A stretch of 64,000 bases of DNA from positions 84,655,108 to 84,719,107 of the forward strand of contig OY757023.1 in the NCBI GenBank assembly GCA_963580285.1. The letters are read 5' to 3'. Of the stretch, positions 62,529 through 64,000 are shown in pieces. The stretch is from Lucinisca nassula. Taxonomy: Eukaryota > Mollusca > Bivalvia > Lucinida > Lucinidae. The first letter of the stretch is position 1. Every line of letters begins with the position of its first letter. Under the pieces are notes generated by a model. It made no database searches. It had not been told where the DNA came from and saw nothing but the letters and a program-made list of their open reading frames with translations. The position numbers and the translations under genes are program-made.

Positions 62529-62618
62529 CATGGATCTCGTGATTTGAACATGGGTTTTGTTGTTTTAACACGGCTTTCGGTCCATTAGGGTATAGTTTCA
62601 AAAAACCATACGAATAGG

Positions 62619-62898
62619 CATTACGCAAACACGCCTATACAAATACATTGCCACCTTTTTCGCAGAAAAAATGAAAATGTCATGATGAAAAAATGTGATA
62701 GTTTTCTTATTTCTGCTCAAAATATAGATTGTGGGCACTCGTTAGAACCGCCTCATCGAGGCGGATCTAACGAGTACCCATAATCTATATTTTCGAGCAG
62801 AAATAAGAAAAATAAGGTATACCCCCGGAAACCCCAGTTTTACTATATAAAAGTGGGGTTCAAGGGGGTCAAAATTATATAGGCGTGTTTTCGTGATG
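62619..62898 (+). mobile_element. Hairpin MITE A, inverted partner
   Basis: Ends CATTACGCAAACACGCC and the complement of CATCACGAAAACACGCC. It lies 90 bp from the previous copy, head to head. One change in the core (GGCGGATC). Confidence 0.95.
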
Positions 62899-62934
62899 CA
62901 TGTGTGCAAGAACAAACAATCTCACCCTCAATTT

Positions 62935-63312
62935 GCGGATGACAATTTTCAGTACAGTTATCCCCAATCTGATGCATTTAATAACTTTATTTTGTTCAAA
63001 ATTGCTCTTTTTGCCAAAACACGCAAGCGCGATAAGTTGCAAAGAACTATTTATCAACCAATGAAAAGCGACTTTACATGATATGTTTGGAAGCATTCTC
63101 ATTAGAACTGTTTGATTCTAATAAACGGTATTACTCGGAATTTGTGACCGTAAAATCGACGAATCGCTTCCCGAAATGGCAATTTTCAGGACAGTTATCC
63201 CCAATCTAATGCACTTAAATACGTGTTTTTTATTTTGTCTGTCAAATCACACAAGCACGATGAGCTACGTAGGACCAAATATCAAATATTGAAAAGCGAC
63301 CCTTCATGCTGA
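62935..63312 (+). repeat. Diverged ~240 bp direct repeat, two copies
   Basis: 'ttttcagtacagttatcccc' 'aatctgatgcattta' (62945) recurs as 'ttttcaggacagttatcccc' 'aatctaatgcactta' (63183); the 'tgaaaagcgac' blocks at 63060 and 63290 follow. Confidence 0.75.
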
Positions 63313-63314
63313 TT

Positions 63315-63570
63315 TGCTTTGTGTTGAAGTCTTACGTCCCCGTCAACACTATTTAGGTAATTTTGGAGACAAGATTCTGTTGGACCTTTTCCCAACATTG
63401 AGAGGAAATGGGATTTCAAACCCAACCGCCCAAAGAAACCCCTTGTGTTTAAGATGCGGTGCGACCAACTTAGACTTTCTAAGTTGGTTACCAGTACTCA
63501 AATTCAGTCGATTTCAGCTCTGCGCGGTAGCACCTTGCAGCCCAATCTATTTCTCCAAGCCCCGATGGAC
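63315..63570 (-). mobile_element. SINE-C-related, diverged copy
   Basis: 'tgttgaagtcttacgtcccc', 'gtcaacactatttagg', 'tttcagctctgcgcggtagc', 'ctccaagccccgatgg'. No target duplication seen. Confidence 0.75.
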
Positions 63571-64000
63571 ACGTTATGACGTCGTGCTTTCATGATAACG
63601 TCGGGTTTCTGACACTGTATCGCAGAATTTTCCGTTGTAAATATTTGACGTTATCCAATCAGGTGTCGTGTTACATTTGCATAAGAAATATGATTTGGGT
63701 CGCCTTACTATGTCCTGTTTTATACTGTCAGAAAAAAGTGAACAGGAATAAACATTACATGTATTTGTCTTTTGCCGCAGAAAACCAGAGGCAGAAATAA
63801 AACAAAGTTTAGCCTAATATGCAGTCATTTAGGAAAGTGTTACTTTGAAGCCACAGGTATTCATGTATAATCATGGGCTCTGTTGTTCAATGCCTCCTTA
63901 GTTTAATGAACTTGCCAGTGGTCATAATGTTGACATTTACACAAAACACCGTATTACACTTGCTTGGTAATGTGATTAGCTTATTACACTCTATTATACT
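63571..64000. other. No gene recognised
   Basis: AT-rich; nothing supported. Confidence 0.3.

Overview
The window looks like intergenic, transposon-saturated DNA from an animal, most likely a bivalve mollusc (inference). The reasons are the AT-rich base composition, intron-type splice signals, mariner transposases, several SINE families that end in a shared GACGTTAAAC-type tail, and tandem-array mobile elements of the kind known from bivalves (pearl/HINE-like non-autonomous Helitron/Helentron relatives). There are no operons, phage or CRISPR. The only host gene I can support is the first coding exon of a class A GPCR at 55.8-56.3 kb (+). A short GC-rich possible terminal exon at 34.83-34.92 kb (-) is much weaker.

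Layout. 0.4-3.8 kb: a dead mariner (-) split by a 2.3 kb tandem-array element. 3.8-6.7 kb: TIR elements and microsatellites. 6.8-9.8 kb: an inverted pair of hairpin MITEs, then a 1.8 kb TTAA-target element inside a ~188 bp tandem repeat. 10.0-10.65 kb: an element built of short palindromes. 10.9-11.5 kb: a pyrimidine tract. 11.6-17.4 kb: more hairpin MITEs, a pogo-like MITE and a TTAA MITE. 17.7-19.5, 21.3-22.0, 23.3-25.9, 31.85-34.6, 32.3-33.85 (nested) and 42.4-43.9 kb: tandem-array elements of at least four families. 26.9-28.1 kb: a TIR element with GTCGTTTAAACGAC palindromes. 28.2-35.5 kb (+) and 44.9-48.0 kb (-): two inverted copies of a large TIR element with later, different insertions. 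36.1-37.5 kb: recent local duplications. 49.5-54.8 kb: SINEs, MITEs and foldback repeats. 55.8-56.3 kb: the GPCR exon, with a transposon sitting at its splice donor. 57.0-58.1 kb: palindromic repeats. 59.4-61.2 kb: a second dead mariner with a MITE inside. 62.2-62.9 kb: a second inverted pair of hairpin MITEs.

How the parts relate. Almost everything is a non-autonomous mobile element. The two mariners are the only transposase sequences recognised, and both are broken. Nesting gives a relative history: array element into mariner 1; one array element (E) into another (F), itself inside the large TIR element; a tRNA-derived SINE into an array element; SINEs into hairpin MITEs; a MITE into mariner 2. 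Several insertions can be checked inside the window, because an unoccupied paralogous site is present and the target-site duplication is visible. Element ends were found by reading alone; boundaries without a stated target duplication are good to about 5-20 bp.
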